Assembly (NCBI RefSeq): GCF_001981525.1
Contig: NZ_MPSB01000010.1
Location: 56,282 to 120,281 of the forward strand
Direction: 5' to 3'
Source: Sphingomonas jeddahensis
GTDB lineage: Bacteria > Pseudomonadota > Alphaproteobacteria > Sphingomonadales > Sphingomonadaceae
DNA: 64,000 nucleotides
The position numbers and the translations under genes were made by a program. Below the pieces are notes generated by a model, which made no database searches, was not told the origin of the DNA, and saw nothing but the letters and a program-made list of their open reading frames with translations. Below, one piece after another: positions 17,870-26,210 of this stretch (position 1 is its first letter; each line of letters starts with the position of its first letter).

Positions 17870-18649
17870 TCAGAGGATCAACTTCAGCCCGACGATCGCC
17901 AGCGTGGTCGCCAGGATCGGGGTCAGCACGCGATCGGTGACTTGCGAGGCGATGACGCTGCCCAGCACGATGCCGGGGATCGAGCCGGCGAGCAACGAGG
18001 CGAGCAGCAGCAGATCCACCGAGCCGAGCCACAGATGCCCCATGCCCGCAATCAGCGTCAGCGGCACGGCATGGGCGATGTCCGATCCCACCAGTCGGTT
18101 CACCGGCGCCGTCGGATACAGGATCAGCAGCGCCGTCATGCCCAGCGCCCCTGCCCCCACCGAGGTTAGCGACACCAACACGCCGAGCAGCGCACCGAGC
18201 ATGATGGTCAGCCCGGCCAGACGGCGCTGGCTCATGCCGCGAAAGCGCGGGCCCACGGTGGCGACGATGCGGGCGCGGAAGAAGGTCGCCAATGCCGTGC
18301 CAACGAGCGTGACCCCCAGCGCGGTGGCGATCATCGATCCGGCGTGTGGGCTCTGCTCCGCCGTCTGGCTGAGAAGCAGCAGGGTGAGCGCCGCCGCCGG
18401 CACGCTGCCCATCGCCAGCCGGCGCACGATCGACCAATCGACCGTGCCGCGCAGGCCGTGAACCGCGCCCCCGACCGTTTTCGTGGCGGCGGCATAGAGC
18501 AGATCGGTGCCGACCGCCGTCGCCGGGTGGAAGCCAAAGGCAAGCACCAGCAGCGGCGTCATCAACGATCCGCCACCCACCCCGGTGAGGCCGACGAGCA
18601 TTCCGACCAGCACGCCGGCGAGTGAATAGAGCGGGTTATAGGCGTCCAT
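17870..18649 (-). CDS. TauE/SafE family membrane permease
   Basis: A 259-residue integral membrane protein with eight or so hydrophobic segments. It carries the family motif at the start of each half: GLTGVGGGSLMTPLLVLAFGFHPATAVGTDLL (residues about 22-53) and VSLTSVGAGALGMTALLILYP. Members export sulfite, sulfoacetate or other small organic anions; the substrate here is unknown. MDAYNPLYSLAGV at 18649 is chosen because the open frame before it is read from a family A repeat. A second, broken copy of this gene's first codons lies 190 bases upstream. Confidence 0.88.
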   Translation of the reverse strand: MDAYNPLYSLAGVLVGMLVGLTGVGGGSLMTPLLVLAFGFHPATAVGTDLLYAAATKTVGGAVHGLRGTVDWSIVRRLAMGSVPAAALTLLLLSQTAEQSPHAGSMIATALGVTLVGTALATFFRARIVATVGPRFRGMSQRRLAGLTIMLGALLGVLVSLTSVGAGALGMTALLILYPTAPVNRLVGSDIAHAVPLTLIAGMGHLWLGSVDLLLLASLLAGSIPGIVLGSVIASQVTDRVLTPILATTLAIVGLKLIL

Positions 18650-18685
18650 TGGCCGCCTGCGCTGTTCTCTGACACGCTTCTGCCG

Positions 18686-18768
18686 CCACCCCGGGCTTGA
18701 CCCGGAGCCCCGCTTCTTTTCCCACGTTGCGAAGGTAGCGGGACCCCGAATCAAGTCCGGGGTGACGC
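18686..18768. repeat. Paired palindromic repeat, family A (copy 3)
   Basis: The left arm CACCCCGGGCTTGACCCGGA and right arm ACCCCGAATCAAGTCCGGGG, with GTGACG after it, lie upstream of the TauE start. The repeat is part of a larger duplicated stretch (see the fossil copy at 18835-18866 and the sister segment at 19089-19180). Confidence 0.85.
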
Positions 18769-18834
18769 GGTGGTGCGACAGACGCACGCAAACCCTGCAT
18801 CACCGACAAACCGTTCCACCCCCGTTCAGCCACG

Positions 18835-18880
18835 GAGGGCGGGTATAACCGGTTATAGGCATGCATTGGGGCGCCTCTGC
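18835..18880 (-). pseudogene. Fossil copy of the 5' end of the TauE/SafE gene
   Basis: On the minus strand, an ATG at 18866 begins MHAYNRLYP. It is preceded by GCAGAGGCGCCCCA, matching the GCGCAGGCGGCCA before the intact gene's MDAYNPLYS. The shared DNA AATGnAnGCCTATAACC spans the start codon in both. After about ten codons the copy is unlike the permease and runs into sequence shared with the spacer. It is a dead remnant left by a tandem duplication, not a gene. Confidence 0.65.
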
Positions 18881-18883
18881 TGA

Positions 18884-18994
18884 CCGTCATCCCGGACTTG
18901 ATCCGGAATCCAACCATCCACTCGCGCTGCCGCTCGCCATAAGACGCGCGGCGCTCGCGGCACCATGGGTCCCGGATCAAGTCCGGGATGACGG
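18884..18994. repeat. Paired palindromic repeat, family A (copy 4)
   Basis: ACCGTCATCCCGGACTTGAT at the left and GATCAAGTCCGGGATGACGG at the right are perfect inverses over at least 18 bases, with about 70 bases between. It sits inside the 516-base gap between the TauE start and the aminotransferase stop. That gap holds only repeats and duplicated fragments: 18780-18835 is similar to 19120-19175, and a half repeat (GGGACCCCGGGTCAAGG) lies at 19089-19119. Confidence 0.85.
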
Positions 18995-19165
18995 GGGTGG
19001 CTGGGCCGGGGCGCCGAACAAGACTCGCGTGGCGACGTGATGCGGGGAACACGCTGGTGCCCGGCTGGACGGCAACGTCGAAGAAGAAGCGGGACCCCGG
19101 GTCAAGGCGGGGGTGACGTGGTGGTGCCGCAGACGCACGACAACCCTGCACCACGAAGGGACCGC

Positions 19166-20374
19166 TCAACCCGCGTTCCGGGCGGGCACGTTGACCCCCA
19201 TGCTGGCGAGATATTTCTTCACGTTGCGCGCGGCCTGGCGCAGCCGCTGTTCGTTCTCCACCATGGCGATGCGCACGAAGCCTTCGCCATTTTCGCCATA
19301 GCCGACGCCCGGCGCAACCGCGACCTTGGCATGGGTGAGCAACTGCTTGGAAAATTCCAGGCTGCCGAGGTGTGCCAGCGCTGGCGGCAGCGGCGCCCAG
19401 GCGAACATCGACGCACGGGGGCTGGGGATTTCCCAACCGGCGCGGGCGAAGCTCTCGACCATCACATCGCGGCGCTTGTGGTAAAGCTTGCGGTTCTGCT
19501 CGACGATGTCCTGCGGTCCGTTCAACGCCGCACAGGCCGCCGCCTGGATCGGGGTGAAGGCGCCGTAATCGAGATAGGATTTCACCCGCGTCATCGCGGC
19601 GATCAGCGTCTTGTTGCCGACCGCGAAGCCGATCCGCCAGCCGGCCATCGAATAGGTCTTGCTGAGCGAGGTGAATTCGATCGCCACGTCCTTGGCGCCC
19701 TTCACCTGCATGATCGAGGGGGTCGGATTGCCGTCGTAATAGAGCTCCGAATAAGCGAGGTCGGAGATGATCCAGACCTTGTTCTCGCGCGCCCAGGCGA
19801 CCAGCCGCTCGTAGAAGGCGAGATCCACCGCCTCCGCAGTCGGGTTCGACGGATAGTTGACGACCAGGATGCTCGGGCGCGGCACGGTGAAGTTCATCGC
19901 CCGCTCAAGGCTTTCGAAATAATGCTCGTCGGGCGTCGTCGGCACGGCGCGGATCGTCGCGCCGGCGATGATAAAGCCGAAGGTGTGGATGGGGTAGCTG
20001 GGGTTGGGCGCCAGGATCACGTCGCCCGGCGCGGTGATCGCGGTGGCGAGGCTGGCGAGCCCCTCCTTCGACCCCATGGTGACGACCACCTCGGTCTCGG
20101 GATCGACGTCCACCCCGAAGCGGCGGCCGTAGTAATTGGCCTGGGCGCGGCGCAGGCCGGGAATGCCCTTAGACGCGGAATAGCCGTGGGCGTCGGGCTT
20201 TTGCGCCACTTCCACGAGTTTCGCGATAACATGCGGGGGCGGCGGCAGGTCCGGATTGCCCATGCCCAGATCAATGATGTCCTCGCCGCCCGCGCGCGCC
20301 GCTGCCCGCATCGCATTCACTTCGGCGATGACATAGGGCGGCAGGCGCTTCATGCGATAAAATTCGTCGGACAT
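19166..20374 (-). CDS. alaC: Class I/II aminotransferase, AlaC/LL-DAP-aminotransferase type
   Basis: A 402-residue PLP enzyme of fold type I. The motifs are DIIDLGMGNPDLPPP, VVVTMGSKEGL, VNYPSNPTAEAVD, DLAYSELYYDG and the PLP lysine in SLSKTYSMAGWRIGFAVGN. This pattern belongs to the group holding E. coli AlaC (glutamate-pyruvate aminotransferase) and LL-diaminopimelate aminotransferase. Most sphingomonads use the succinylase lysine pathway, so AlaC is the likelier role; this is an inference. MSDEFYRMKRLPPYVI at 20374 is the family start; the frame upstream is not used. The 3' end overlaps the duplicated spacer sequence. Confidence 0.85.
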   Translation of the reverse strand: MSDEFYRMKRLPPYVIAEVNAMRAAARAGGEDIIDLGMGNPDLPPPPHVIAKLVEVAQKPDAHGYSASKGIPGLRRAQANYYGRRFGVDVDPETEVVVTMGSKEGLASLATAITAPGDVILAPNPSYPIHTFGFIIAGATIRAVPTTPDEHYFESLERAMNFTVPRPSILVVNYPSNPTAEAVDLAFYERLVAWARENKVWIISDLAYSELYYDGNPTPSIMQVKGAKDVAIEFTSLSKTYSMAGWRIGFAVGNKTLIAAMTRVKSYLDYGAFTPIQAAACAALNGPQDIVEQNRKLYHKRRDVMVESFARAGWEIPSPRASMFAWAPLPPALAHLGSLEFSKQLLTHAKVAVAPGVGYGENGEGFVRIAMVENEQRLRQAARNVKKYLASMGVNVPARNAG

Positions 20375-20500
20375 GGGATCCTCGGTGGCTGAAGCGCACG
20401 GCATAGACGCTGCGTTGGCGTAGCGGAAGCGGGGTGGGGTTCGCTCGGCGATAGGTGCGCTTTGCGGCTTCGTCGTCAAGCCGGACGCCCCCTCAGTCTA

Positions 20501-20529
20501 CGTCATCCCGGCCTTGCGCCGGGATGACG
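20501..20529. repeat. Single perfect palindrome, family A/B hybrid
   Basis: CGTCATCCCGGC, a CTTGC loop and GCCGGGATGACG form a 12-base-pair perfect stem in the 202-base divergent spacer between the aminotransferase and phaC. It is 48 bases before the phaC start, so it would lie in the phaC leader or promoter. The rest of the spacer shows no further clear site. Confidence 0.8.
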
Positions 20530-20576
20530 ATGGTGGTTTCGCACGGACCTCGTTATGCTGGCGGCGAGAGGACCGC

Positions 20577-22259
20577 ATGACCGAACAGCCGACGGCGCCG
20601 AGTCTCGCCGACCTTCAGCACTGGACGTGGGTGATCGGCCGCGCGCAGCAGATGATGCTGGAACAGGGCATCGCCGCGATGGACGCTGCGCCGCAGAACG
20701 CGGCCGTCGCGCAGGTGCGCGACTTCTGGTCCGAGAGCCTGTCGCTCTGGCAGCAGTTTCTCGCGCCCACCGCGGATACGCCGACCGACAAACCGAAGGA
20801 CAAGCGCTTCGCCGCCCCGGCGTGGCAGCAGAACCCGCTGTTCGCCTGGATGCGCCAATCCTACACGATGATCGCGGATCATATGCTGCGCAGCATCGAC
20901 ACACTCGACGGCGTGGACGAGAAGCAGCGTGCGCAGCTGCGCTTCGCGATGCGCGGCTTCGTCGATGCGATGAGCCCGTCGAACTTCGCCTTCACCAACC
21001 CGGAGGTGATCGAGAAGACGCTGGAGACGCGCGGCGAGAATCTGCTCAAGGGCCTGCAGAACATGCTGGCCGACGTGAGCCGCGGGCAATTGACGCATAC
21101 CCCGGCCGGCGCGTTCGAGATCGGGCGCGATCTTGCCACCACGCCGGGCAAGGTGATCCACCGCACGCCGCTGTACGAGCTGATCCATTACACGCCGACC
21201 ACAGGCGAGGTGCTGGCCACCCCGCTCGTCATCTTCCCGCCCTGGATCAACCGCTTCTACATCCTCGACCTGACACCGGAGAAGAGCTTCATCCGCTGGT
21301 GCGTGGATCAGGGAATCAGCGTCTTCATGGTCTCGTGGAAGTCTGCCGACGCGACGATGAAGGATGTGGCGTGGGACGATTACGTCACGGCGCAGGTCGA
21401 TGCGGTGGACGTGATCCGCGGGTTGCTGGACGTGCCGGCGGTGCACACGATCGGCTATTGCGTCGCCGGGACAACGCTGGCGGCGACGCTGGCGTATCTC
21501 GCGGCGCGCGGGCAGGCGGGCAAGATCGCCACGGCCACCTTCTTCACCGCGCAGGTCGATTTCACCCGCGCGGGCGAGCTGACCAACTTCATCACCGAAG
21601 AACAGCTCCAGCTGCTCGGCACGCTCTCGCCGGACGGTTATCTCGACGGACGCTTCATGGCGGCGACGTTCAATCTGCTGCGCGGTCGCGACCTGATCTG
21701 GAATTACGTCACCAACAACTATCTGCTCGGCAAGGATTATGTGCCGTTCGACCTGCTGCACTGGAACGGCGACACCACCAACCTGCCGGCCAAATGGCAC
21801 AAGAGCTATCTCACCGATCTGTACCGCGACAATCTGCTCGTGTCCCCAGGCGCCCTGTCGATCGGCGGCACGGCGCTTGATCTGACCAAGGTGGAAACGC
21901 CGACCTTCGTGCAGGCGGGGCGCGAGGATCATATCGCGCCGGCGGAGAGCGTGTGGGAAATCACCCGGCACTTCCGCGGGCCGCTGCGCTTCGTGCTGGC
22001 GGGCTCCGGCCATATCGCGGGCGTGGTGAACCCGCCCGCGGCGGGGAAATATCAATATTGGACCAATGACCTGCCCGCCGAGACGCTGGATGCGTTTATG
22101 AAAGGCGCGAGCGAGACGAAGGGCAGCTGGTGGCCGCATTGGCTGGAATGGCTGCGCGACCGCGATGGCGCGACGGTGGCGGCGACCGGCGCGCGCGTGC
22201 CCGGCGAAGGCGCGCTGCCGGCGATCGAGGATGCCCCGGGGCGCTACGTCCGCACGTAG
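20577..22259 (+). CDS. phaC: Class I poly(3-hydroxyalkanoate) synthase
   Basis: A 560-residue polymerase that links hydroxyacyl-CoA into storage polyester at the granule surface. The lipase-like box is TIGYCVAGTTL with nucleophile Cys295; the catalytic Asp is in VQAGREDHIAPAESVW and the His in GSGHIAGVVNPP. The N-terminal PhaC_N domain (about residues 60-240) contains TPAGAFEIGRDLATTPGKV. Length and the absence of a PhaE partner mark class I (short-chain monomers). The ATG follows GAGAGGA. The phasin gene follows after 99 bases. Confidence 0.97.
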   Translation: MTEQPTAPSLADLQHWTWVIGRAQQMMLEQGIAAMDAAPQNAAVAQVRDFWSESLSLWQQFLAPTADTPTDKPKDKRFAAPAWQQNPLFAWMRQSYTMIADHMLRSIDTLDGVDEKQRAQLRFAMRGFVDAMSPSNFAFTNPEVIEKTLETRGENLLKGLQNMLADVSRGQLTHTPAGAFEIGRDLATTPGKVIHRTPLYELIHYTPTTGEVLATPLVIFPPWINRFYILDLTPEKSFIRWCVDQGISVFMVSWKSADATMKDVAWDDYVTAQVDAVDVIRGLLDVPAVHTIGYCVAGTTLAATLAYLAARGQAGKIATATFFTAQVDFTRAGELTNFITEEQLQLLGTLSPDGYLDGRFMAATFNLLRGRDLIWNYVTNNYLLGKDYVPFDLLHWNGDTTNLPAKWHKSYLTDLYRDNLLVSPGALSIGGTALDLTKVETPTFVQAGREDHIAPAESVWEITRHFRGPLRFVLAGSGHIAGVVNPPAAGKYQYWTNDLPAETLDAFMKGASETKGSWWPHWLEWLRDRDGATVAATGARVPGEGALPAIEDAPGRYVRT

Positions 22260-22272
22260 TGAAGTAGCAGAT

Positions 22273-22304
22273 GCAACGATTTGTTGCGCTGCACAATTTT
22301 TGCT
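22273..22304. promoter_or_regulatory. TGC-rich inverted repeats before the phasin gene (candidate PhaR operator)
   Basis: GCAAC-GATTT-GTTGC is a perfect five-base inverted repeat, and it runs directly into TTGTTGCGCTGCACAA, an imperfect palindrome. Granule regulators of the PhaR type are known to bind TGC-rich dyads before phasin genes. The match here is by composition and position only; phaR is not in the window. Confidence 0.4.
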
Positions 22305-22358
22305 TGCCGCTTGGGCTACGATGCCTTATTTTGCATCGCAGCATAGGGAGACGTGCGT

Positions 22359-23009
22359 ATGTCAGAGACGCAAGCACCGCCGACCAGCCTTGACGCAATT
22401 GCCGACGATCTGTCGGCGAGCGACGGGCCAAGCCCCGTGCCGCCGGTGCTGAAAGCCCCGGCTCGCAAGAGGTCGGCAGCCACGGCCAAGGCGGCCCAGA
22501 TCGTATCGCAAGAGTCCGCCACCGTTGAACCCTCCGCCGAACCGGCGGTCCGCAGCGTGAAGGAAACCAGCATGGACGAAACGATCCAGTCGACCACCGA
22601 CAAGACCAAGACGATGTTCGCCGAGGCGAGCGAGCGCGCCAAGGCGCAGATGGAAAAGGGCGCACGTGCGTTCGAGGACATGAACGCCTTTGGCAAGGGC
22701 AATGTCGAAGCGATCGTCGAATCGTCGAAGATCGCCGCCAAGGGCTTCGAGCAGATGGGGCAGGACGCCGCCAGCTACATGAAGTCGTCGTACGAGAACG
22801 CGACGACGGCGTTCAAGTCGATGACCGCGGTGAAGTCGCCGACCGAGCTGTTCCAGCTGCAGAGCGACTTTGCTCGGTCGTACTTCGATGCCTTCGTTGC
22901 GCAGACCTCGCGCTCGACCGAGGCCGCGCTGAAGCTGGCCGGTGAGATCGCCCAGCCGATCTCGAACCGCGTCGCGATCGCGGTGGAGAAGGTGAAGGTC
23001 GCCGCCTAA
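22359..23009 (+). CDS. Phasin family protein
   Basis: A 216-residue granule-coating protein. The C-terminal two thirds (residues about 75-210) is the amphipathic phasin_2 domain: FEDMNAFGKGNVEAIVESSKIAAKGFEQMGQDAASYMKSSYENATTAFKSMTAVKSPTELFQLQSDFARSYFDAFVAQTSR. The first 70 residues are Pro/Ala-rich with a lysine cluster (ARKRSAATAKAA), resembling PhaF-type DNA- or polyphosphate-binding tails, though here at the N-terminus. It sits 99 bases downstream of phaC. The ATG at 22359 is used; a GTG two codons earlier is possible. Confidence 0.93.
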   Translation: MSETQAPPTSLDAIADDLSASDGPSPVPPVLKAPARKRSAATAKAAQIVSQESATVEPSAEPAVRSVKETSMDETIQSTTDKTKTMFAEASERAKAQMEKGARAFEDMNAFGKGNVEAIVESSKIAAKGFEQMGQDAASYMKSSYENATTAFKSMTAVKSPTELFQLQSDFARSYFDAFVAQTSRSTEAALKLAGEIAQPISNRVAIAVEKVKVAA

Positions 23010-23033
23010 GCGGACCCTCACGGCCGAGTAATC

Positions 23034-23118
23034 CGTCACCCCGGACTTGATCCGGGGTCCCAGTTCTTCCGCCACGGTGGAGAAGGCAGCGGGACCCCGG
23101 CTCAGGGCCGGGGTGACG
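23034..23118. repeat. Paired palindromic repeat, family A (copy 5)
   Basis: GTCACCCCGGACTTGATCCG at the left and CCGGCTCAGGGCCGGGGTGA at the right enclose about 45 bases. It begins 25 bases after the phasin stop. The whole 430-base gap from the phasin to pnp holds only repeats (families A, C and D) and the pnp terminator. Confidence 0.85.
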
Positions 23119-23164
23119 TGCGTTTGGAGGGCTCCCTCGTTTGCATCGGGGCGCACCTATCCCC

Positions 23165-23244
23165 CGTTCGCCCTGAGCCTGTCGAAGGGCGTGTTACAAG
23201 CGCGAGCGCCTTGAGGCACGTGCTTCGACAAGCTCAGCACGAGC
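23165..23244. repeat. Paired palindromic repeat, family C (copy 2)
   Basis: The left arm is GTTCGCCCTGAGCCTGTCGA and the right arm TTCGACAAGCTCAGCACGAG. Same architecture as the copy at 3587. Confidence 0.85.
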
Positions 23245-23277
23245 GGGATGGTAGCGTTCAGGATCGCACACTCCCCC

Positions 23278-23360
23278 GCTCGTCCCGAGCGAAGTCGAGG
23301 GACATGCCCCACGAACCCCACGCCTATTGCCCGTGCCTCGACTTCGCTCGGCACGAACGG
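23278..23360. repeat. Paired palindromic repeat, family D (copy 1)
   Basis: The left arm GCTCGTCCCGAGCGAAGTCG and the right arm CCTCGACTTCGCTCGGCACG are inverted relatives around a variable centre. A second copy is at 28118 and a remnant (GCTCGTCCCGAACAACGTCG) is at 56669. Confidence 0.8.
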
Positions 23361-23381
23361 TGAGCGGATCGCCCGCGAAAC

Positions 23382-23413
23382 AAAAAGGGCCCCGGCATCG
23401 CTGCCGGGGCCCT
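23382..23413 (-). terminator. Rho-independent terminator of pnp
   Basis: Read on the minus strand, GGGCCCCGGCA, a GCGA loop and TGCCGGGGCCC form an 11-base-pair stem followed by TTTTTG. It lies 27 bases after the pnp stop. Confidence 0.92.
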
Positions 23414-23439
23414 CTTCATGTCACCCGAAGGTGGATCGC

Positions 23440-25764
23440 TTAGTCGCGGTCGTTGGTCAGGAACGCGGGGGCGAATTCGGGCGCGGGACCGTCTTCGTTG
23501 CCGCCTTCCGAACGCTCGCGGCGGGGGCCACGATCACGACGCGGGCCACGGTCGCCGCCCCGGTCACCACCGCGCCCGCCACGATCGCCGCCGCCTTCAC
23601 GGCGGGGACCACGGTCACCGCGCGGCTCACGTGGCTCGCGCGCCGGACGGGTGTCCTCCAGCTCGGCGCCGGTTTCCTGGTCGACGACGCGCATCGACAG
23701 GCGAACCTTGCCGCGCGGGTCGATCTCGAGGACCTTGACCTTCACTTCCTGGCCTTCGGACACGACGTCACCCGGCTTCTCGACGCGCTCGTTCTTCATT
23801 TCGGAGACGTGGACGAGGCCGTCCTTGCCACCCATGAAGTTCACGAACGCACCGAAGTCGACGATGTTGACGACCTTGCCGGTGTAGATCTTGCCGACCT
23901 CGGCCTCTTCGACGATGCCCTTGATCCAGTTGATCGCGGCCTCGATCTGCGAGTGATCGGACGAGCTGATCTTCACCACGCCCTCGTCGTCGATGTCGAC
24001 CTTCGCACCGGTGGTGGCGACGATCTCGCGGATCACCTTGCCGCCGGTGCCGATGATGTCGCGGATCTTGGACTTGTCGACCTGCAGCGTCTCGATGCGC
24101 GGCGCGTGCGCGCTGAGCTCGGTGCGGGTCTCGCCCAGCGCCTTGTTCATCTCGCCCAGGATGTGCGCACGGCCTTCCTTGGCCTGGTGAAGCGCGGCTT
24201 CGAAGATCTCCTTGGTGATGCCGGCGATCTTGATGTCCATCTGCATCGTGGTGATGCCTTCGGACGTGCCCGCCACCTTGAAGTCCATGTCGCCGAGGTG
24301 ATCCTCGTCACCCAGGATGTCCGACAGGATCGCGAAATCCTTGCCTTCCAGGATCAGGCCCATGGCGATACCCGAGACCGGACGTGCGATCGGCACGCCC
24401 GCATCCATCAGCGCCAACGACCCGCCGCACACCGACGCCATCGACGACGAGCCGTTCGACTCGGTGATGTCGCTGGTCAGGCGGATGGTGTAGGGGAAGT
24501 CTTCCTTGCTCGGCAGCACGGGGTGCAGCGCACGCCATGCCAGCTTGCCATGGCCGACTTCGCGGCGGCCCGGCGCGCCGAAGCGGCCCACTTCACCGAC
24601 CGAGTACGGCGGGAAGTTATAGTGCAGCATGAAGTGCTGGTACGACAGGCCGTTCAGCCCGTCGATCATCTGCTCCGCATCGCGGGTACCGAGCGTCGCG
24701 GTCGCGATCGTCTGGGTCTCGCCACGGGTGAACAGCGCCGAGCCATGGGCACGCGGCAGGAAGTGCGTTTCCGCCTCGATCGGACGGATCTGCGTGGTGG
24801 TGCGGCCGTCGATGCGCTTGCCGTCCTTCAGGATCGCCTGACGAACGATGTTCGCTTCCAGCTTCTTCACCAGCTTCAGCGTGCCGAGATACTGGGCGGG
24901 ATCGCTTTCCTTTAGGTCAGCGAAAGCCTCGCGGGCCTTGGCGCGCGCCTCGTTCAGCGCGTTCTGGCGCTGCTGCTTGTCGGTCAGCTTGTAGGCGGCG
25001 GCGATGTCCTTGCCGATTGCCTTGTCGAGCTTCTTGAGCGTTGCCGACTTGTCGTCGACCGGCGCCAGCTCCCACGGATCCTTGGCGGCCTGCTCGGCGA
25101 GCTTCACGATCGCCTTGACGACTTCACGGCACGCATCGTGCGCGAACAGCACGGCGCCCAGCATGATCTCTTCCGACAGCTCCTTGGCTTCGGATTCGAC
25201 CATCATCACCGCGTCGTAGGTGGCGGCGACGACCAGATCGAGCTGACCCTCTTCGACCTGCTTGTCGGTCGGGTTGAGGATATATTCGCCATCGATGTAG
25301 CCGACGCGCGCCGCGCCGATCGGGCCCATGAAGGGCACGCCCGAAATCGTCAGTGCCGCAGACGCGGCGACCATCGAGAGGATGTCCGGCTCATTCTCGC
25401 CGTCATAGCTCAGCACCTGAGCGATGGCGTTGATCTCGTTGTAGAAGCCTTCGGGGAACAGCGGGCGGATCGGGCGATCGATCAGACGCGAAACCAGCGT
25501 CTCCTTCTCGGTCGCGCCACGCTCACGCTTGAAGAAGCCGCCCGGGATGCGACCGGCGGCGGAGAACTTTTCCTGATAGTGGACGGTGAGCGGGAAGAAA
25601 TCCTGCCCTTCCTTGACCGTCTTGGCCGCGGTGACGGCGCACAGCACCACCGTTTCACCGAGCGTCGCGATCACCGCGCCGTCGGCCTGGCGGGCAACCT
25701 TGCCCGTCTCGAGCGTCAGGGTCTTGCCGCCCCACTCGATGCTTACCGTTTTCTTGTCGAACAT
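23440..25764 (-). CDS. pnp: Polynucleotide phosphorylase
   Basis: A 774-residue exoribonuclease of the degradosome that shortens RNA from the 3' end using phosphate. Two RNase PH domains (residues about 10-210 and 315-545) flank a helical linker. [21 protein letters not shown] and [28 protein letters not shown] hold the catalytic site. KH ([18 protein letters not shown]) and S1 ([33 protein letters not shown]) domains follow. The last 70 residues are an Arg/Gly/Asp-rich disordered tail that may bind RNA. It is the last gene of the M50-truB-rpsO-pnp run and ends at a strong terminator. Confidence 0.97.
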   Translation of the reverse strand: MFDKKTVSIEWGGKTLTLETGKVARQADGAVIATLGETVVLCAVTAAKTVKEGQDFFPLTVHYQEKFSAAGRIPGGFFKRERGATEKETLVSRLIDRPIRPLFPEGFYNEINAIAQVLSYDGENEPDILSMVAASAALTISGVPFMGPIGAARVGYIDGEYILNPTDKQVEEGQLDLVVAATYDAVMMVESEAKELSEEIMLGAVLFAHDACREVVKAIVKLAEQAAKDPWELAPVDDKSATLKKLDKAIGKDIAAAYKLTDKQQRQNALNEARAKAREAFADLKESDPAQYLGTLKLVKKLEANIVRQAILKDGKRIDGRTTTQIRPIEAETHFLPRAHGSALFTRGETQTIATATLGTRDAEQMIDGLNGLSYQHFMLHYNFPPYSVGEVGRFGAPGRREVGHGKLAWRALHPVLPSKEDFPYTIRLTSDITESNGSSSMASVCGGSLALMDAGVPIARPVSGIAMGLILEGKDFAILSDILGDEDHLGDMDFKVAGTSEGITTMQMDIKIAGITKEIFEAALHQAKEGRAHILGEMNKALGETRTELSAHAPRIETLQVDKSKIRDIIGTGGKVIREIVATTGAKVDIDDEGVVKISSSDHSQIEAAINWIKGIVEEAEVGKIYTGKVVNIVDFGAFVNFMGGKDGLVHVSEMKNERVEKPGDVVSEGQEVKVKVLEIDPRGKVRLSMRVVDQETGAELEDTRPAREPREPRGDRGPRREGGGDRGGRGGDRGGDRGPRRDRGPRRERSEGGNEDGPAPEFAPAFLTNDRD

Positions 25765-25887
25765 GTGATTTCCTTCACTCCGGCCGCCCTATGCAGCCGG
25801 GGCCTGCTTGAGCCAGTCTTGGCTCGTGCCAGTCGGGCCTTATTGCCCCCTGGCGTTGCACGCTCGCGACACGCGAAGCGCATATGC

Positions 25888-25914
25888 AAGAAGGGCGCCG
25901 CGAGGGCGCCCTTC
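25888..25914 (-). terminator. Hairpin after rpsO
   Basis: On the minus strand, AAGGGCGCC, CTCGC and GGCGCCCTT form a stable stem followed by CTTG, six bases after the rpsO stop. It may partly terminate rpsO transcription or be a processing site before pnp. Confidence 0.75.
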
Positions 25915-25920
25915 CCGTGA

Positions 25921-26190
25921 TTACTTGCGAAGACCGAGCTTCGCGATGAGGGCGAGGTAGCGATCCCCGTCCTTCTTGCGGAGATAGTCGAGAAGCGAAC
26001 GACGCTTGTTGACCATCATCAGCAGGCCGCGACGCGAATGGTTGTCCTTGGCGTGGCCCTTGAAGTGCTCGGTCAGGTTGCGGATCCGCTCGGTCAAGAT
26101 CGCGACCTGGACTTCCGGCGAACCGGTGTCGCCTTCGGCGCGGGCGTGATCCTTGATGAGTTCCTGGCGGCGTTCTGCAGTGATCGTCAC
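25921..26190 (-). CDS. rpsO: 30S ribosomal protein S15
   Basis: An 89-residue four-helix ribosomal protein that binds 16S rRNA early in 30S assembly. The pattern [83 protein letters not shown] is the full-length family. It lies between truB and pnp, its common position. Confidence 0.98.
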   Translation of the reverse strand: MTITAERRQELIKDHARAEGDTGSPEVQVAILTERIRNLTEHFKGHAKDNHSRRGLLMMVNKRRSLLDYLRKKDGDRYLALIAKLGLRK

Positions 26191-26210
26191 GTGTTTTCCT
26201 TCGACACCAT

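Noticed and set aside
20553..22139. 528-codon minus-strand frame opposite phaC
   Set aside because: Antisense shadow with no motifs; PhaC is complete and well conserved on the plus strand.
23440..23660. Low-complexity RGG-rich end of pnp as a possible frameshift
   Set aside because: The frame remains open to a proper stop and terminator; such Arg/Gly tails are common on RNA enzymes. The same reasoning applies to the helicase tail at 59960-60212.
23248..24915. 555-codon plus-strand frame opposite pnp
   Set aside because: Antisense shadow rich in Asp, Leu and Val from reversed PNPase codons; no domain recognisable.
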